Part shown: in pieces, positions 62,582 to 64,000 of the stretch
Position numbering within the stretch: position 1 is the first letter of the stretch
How the letters are laid out: every line of letters begins with the position of its first letter
Assembly: GCF_023284065.1 (NCBI RefSeq)
Contig: NZ_JAKIKP010000005.1
Location: forward strand, 186,001 to 250,000
Direction of reading: 5' to 3'
DNA: 64,000 bases
From: Shewanella gaetbuli
GTDB taxonomy: Bacteria; Pseudomonadota; Gammaproteobacteria; Enterobacterales; Shewanellaceae
The notes under the pieces: generated by a model
What the model saw: only the letters and a program-made list of their open reading frames with translations
What the model was told of the DNA's origin: nothing
Databases searched by the model: none
Made by a program: the position numbers and the translations under genes

Positions 62582-64000
62582 CTAGAAAATATAATTCATG
62601 CCTAGATAGAAACGTCTTCCACTGTATGAGTTATAGGTAAAGCGATTCTCTTGTTTCCAGTAACCTTCTTCTACTTCCTTAGTTAAATTTACGACAGCAG
62701 CAGTGATGGAGATGCTGTCAGTGAAGTTGTATCCCGCATTAATATCTACTTGTCCGTAGTCTTTGGTGTACAAGTTGTAACCTTGGTGAATACCATTAGC
62801 GCGATCATCTTTCCAGTTATAGGAAGCGCGAACGCTAAAGTCATCATTTTCAAAGTAGGCCGATAAGTTATATTGGTGCTTTGCAGTACCAGGAATCTCA
62901 GCCTTAGTTTCTACACCATTCGTTGATACAGAACTGGTGCTGGTTTCGGTAAATGTATAGTTACCTAAAATACCAAACCCGCTTTCAAATGAATGCTGGA
63001 AAAATAGTTCGATACCATCTGAACTGGCTTCACCACCACCGACTTTAGTATTCATTTCTACTTCAATAGGGCCGTTACAACATGAATGCTCACGCTCAAC
63101 AATTTCAACACTTGAAATAGGTAGATTAGAAATATCTTTAGTGAATAAGGTTGCGCCTAACGCTGACCCATCGCTGTAATACCATTCAAAGCCTAAATCA
63201 AATTGATCTGACAACATTGACTCTAAACCCGTATTGGCAGAAGTACCTGTTCCACGGCCAGTCCATGAATCTGGGTTATTAATATTGACTGGTGGGCCAT
63301 AAGACTCAGCTTGGCTTAAATCTGAGTAACTCACTCGAGCCATTGTTCTGGCTGCTGCAAAACGAACAACGAGGTCTTCAGTGGCATCCCAAGCGATGTT
63401 TAAGCTAGGTAAAAACTCTCCATTATCACTAGAACGTGTATTAGGGGTTAAGTCATCGTCATTTTGACCAACAATGTCATCATAAGTGATGGTGCTAAGA
63501 TCAGTATTTACATACCTAACACCTATATTGCCTCGCAGATCTTCCCATTGGAAATTTGATTGCGCATAAGCAGACCAAATTTGTTCCTCTAGACGATAGG
63601 TGCCTGATAATGTTGGCACCACAGTTTGAGTGAAATTTTTTCTTAAATAAGAGTCTAATGCGGCAAAGTCAAAGGCCAAGAAGTTAAATGCCCCAGTATT
63701 ACCTGCACCGTTGTCAACAACATGGTCGCTGACTAAATCTGCTGCATCTGGGTGATAGTCTGGGTTATGGAACCACCAGTCACCTGGTAACCAACCACGG
63801 TATCCGCCATTGTCAGCAATGCCATCATCCCAACGGAATTCATTTCTTAAGCCTTCAATCTCATGATCTCTAAACTTAACACCGGCATATAATGTGGTGA
63901 AAAAACCAGAATCTAGCTCTAACTCATAGTCAACTTGGGCGTAGTTTTCACTGTCCAAATTTTCTGATGAATATGAACTAAACCAGTCATAGTATTGATA
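62582..64000 (-). CDS. TonB-dependent receptor, C-terminal part (5' end outside window)
   Basis: At least 472 residues of barrel; the frame stays open to position 64000, so the plug and signal peptide lie outside. Strand-rich sequence ends in aromatic RRFYLGMNYIF, the usual outer-membrane signature. Blocks such as LRGNIGVRYVNTDLS, LPSLNIAWDATEDLVVRFAAARTMARVSYSDLSQ and FLPSLN are typical of the large receptors for oligosaccharides in Alteromonadales, Caulobacter and Xanthomonas. A short Cys-Cys (EHSCCNG) occurs in a loop. It precedes the DUF1080-GMC operon and likely imports the glycoside. Confidence 0.9.
   Translation of the reverse strand, partial: YQYYDWFSSYSSENLDSENYAQVDYELELDSGFFTTLYAGVKFRDHEIEGLRNEFRWDDGIADNGGYRGWLPGDWWFHNPDYHPDAADLVSDHVVDNGAGNTGAFNFLAFDFAALDSYLRKNFTQTVVPTLSGTYRLEEQIWSAYAQSNFQWEDLRGNIGVRYVNTDLSTITYDDIVGQNDDDLTPNTRSSDNGEFLPSLNIAWDATEDLVVRFAAARTMARVSYSDLSQAESYGPPVNINNPDSWTGRGTGTSANTGLESMLSDQFDLGFEWYYSDGSALGATLFTKDISNLPISSVEIVEREHSCCNGPIEVEMNTKVGGGEASSDGIELFFQHSFESGFGILGNYTFTETSTSSVSTNGVETKAEIPGTAKHQYNLSAYFENDDFSVRASYNWKDDRANGIHQGYNLYTKDYGQVDINAGYNFTDSISITAAVVNLTKEVEEGYWKQENRFTYNSYSGRRFYLGMNYIF

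Overview
The window is chromosomal DNA of a Shewanella-type gammaproteobacterium. The strongest evidence is a dmsEFABGH-type cluster for extracellular DMSO respiration (decaheme MtrA-like cytochrome, MtrB-like barrel with an N-terminal CXXC, lipoprotein DMSO reductase). A core gene set in a familiar gamma order supports it: tex, bioH, comF, nfuA, cpxRA, fieF, glnLG, typA and glnA. Base composition is moderately AT-rich. I see no tRNA or rRNA gene, CRISPR array, insertion sequence or prophage. The species cannot be fixed from this window.

Layout. 1-2149: 3'-truncated gene for a bacteriohemerythrin-PAS-GGDEF signalling protein. 2268-9641: dms operon on the minus strand, with CRP-like and Fur-like sites upstream. 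10303-18433: housekeeping block (tex, a Q-rich unknown, bioH, comF, M14 peptidase, nfuA). 18450-22094: PepSY membrane protein and siderophore receptor flanking two Fur-like boxes. 22161-31495: mixed genes (LysR/Bcr pair, tapT, a methyltransferase, a catalytic/non-catalytic M16 pair, trmL). 31599-37875: envelope stress (cpxA, cpxR, cpxP), a thioredoxin-DsbD-like membrane fusion and fieF. 37955-49284: nitrogen control (glnG, glnL, glnA, with NtrC sites and a sigma-54 promoter), interrupted by a LuxR regulator/PKD-lipoprotein pair, ppnP and typA. 49771-51123: fadL behind a near-consensus CRP site.

51346-64000 is the most interesting part, a carbohydrate locus. It holds a TonB-dependent receptor, a DUF1080 (3-keto-disaccharide hydrolase family) periplasmic protein, a GMC flavoprotein with a Tat-lipoprotein hitchhiker subunit, two paralogous exported TIM-barrel isomerase-like proteins, a cytoplasmic TIM-barrel protein, a Gfo/Idh/MocA oxidoreductase, an MFS transporter, a Mak-type sugar kinase and a PAS-AraC regulator. 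I infer an oxidative route for glycosides: uptake across the outer membrane, C3 oxidation to a 3-keto-glycoside by the periplasmic flavoprotein, cleavage by DUF1080 and/or isomerase-like proteins, import, reduction or isomerisation, and phosphorylation. The substrate and exact reactions cannot be read from sequence. A 15-bp motif occurs identically upstream of two operons of this locus and is a candidate regulon operator. One of the two exported TIM-barrel paralogues has lost a presumed metal-ligand glutamate.

Other signals: two genes carry triple 12/13-bp tandem repeats abutting their ribosome binding sites, and cpxR has an inverted repeat that would bury its ribosome binding site.
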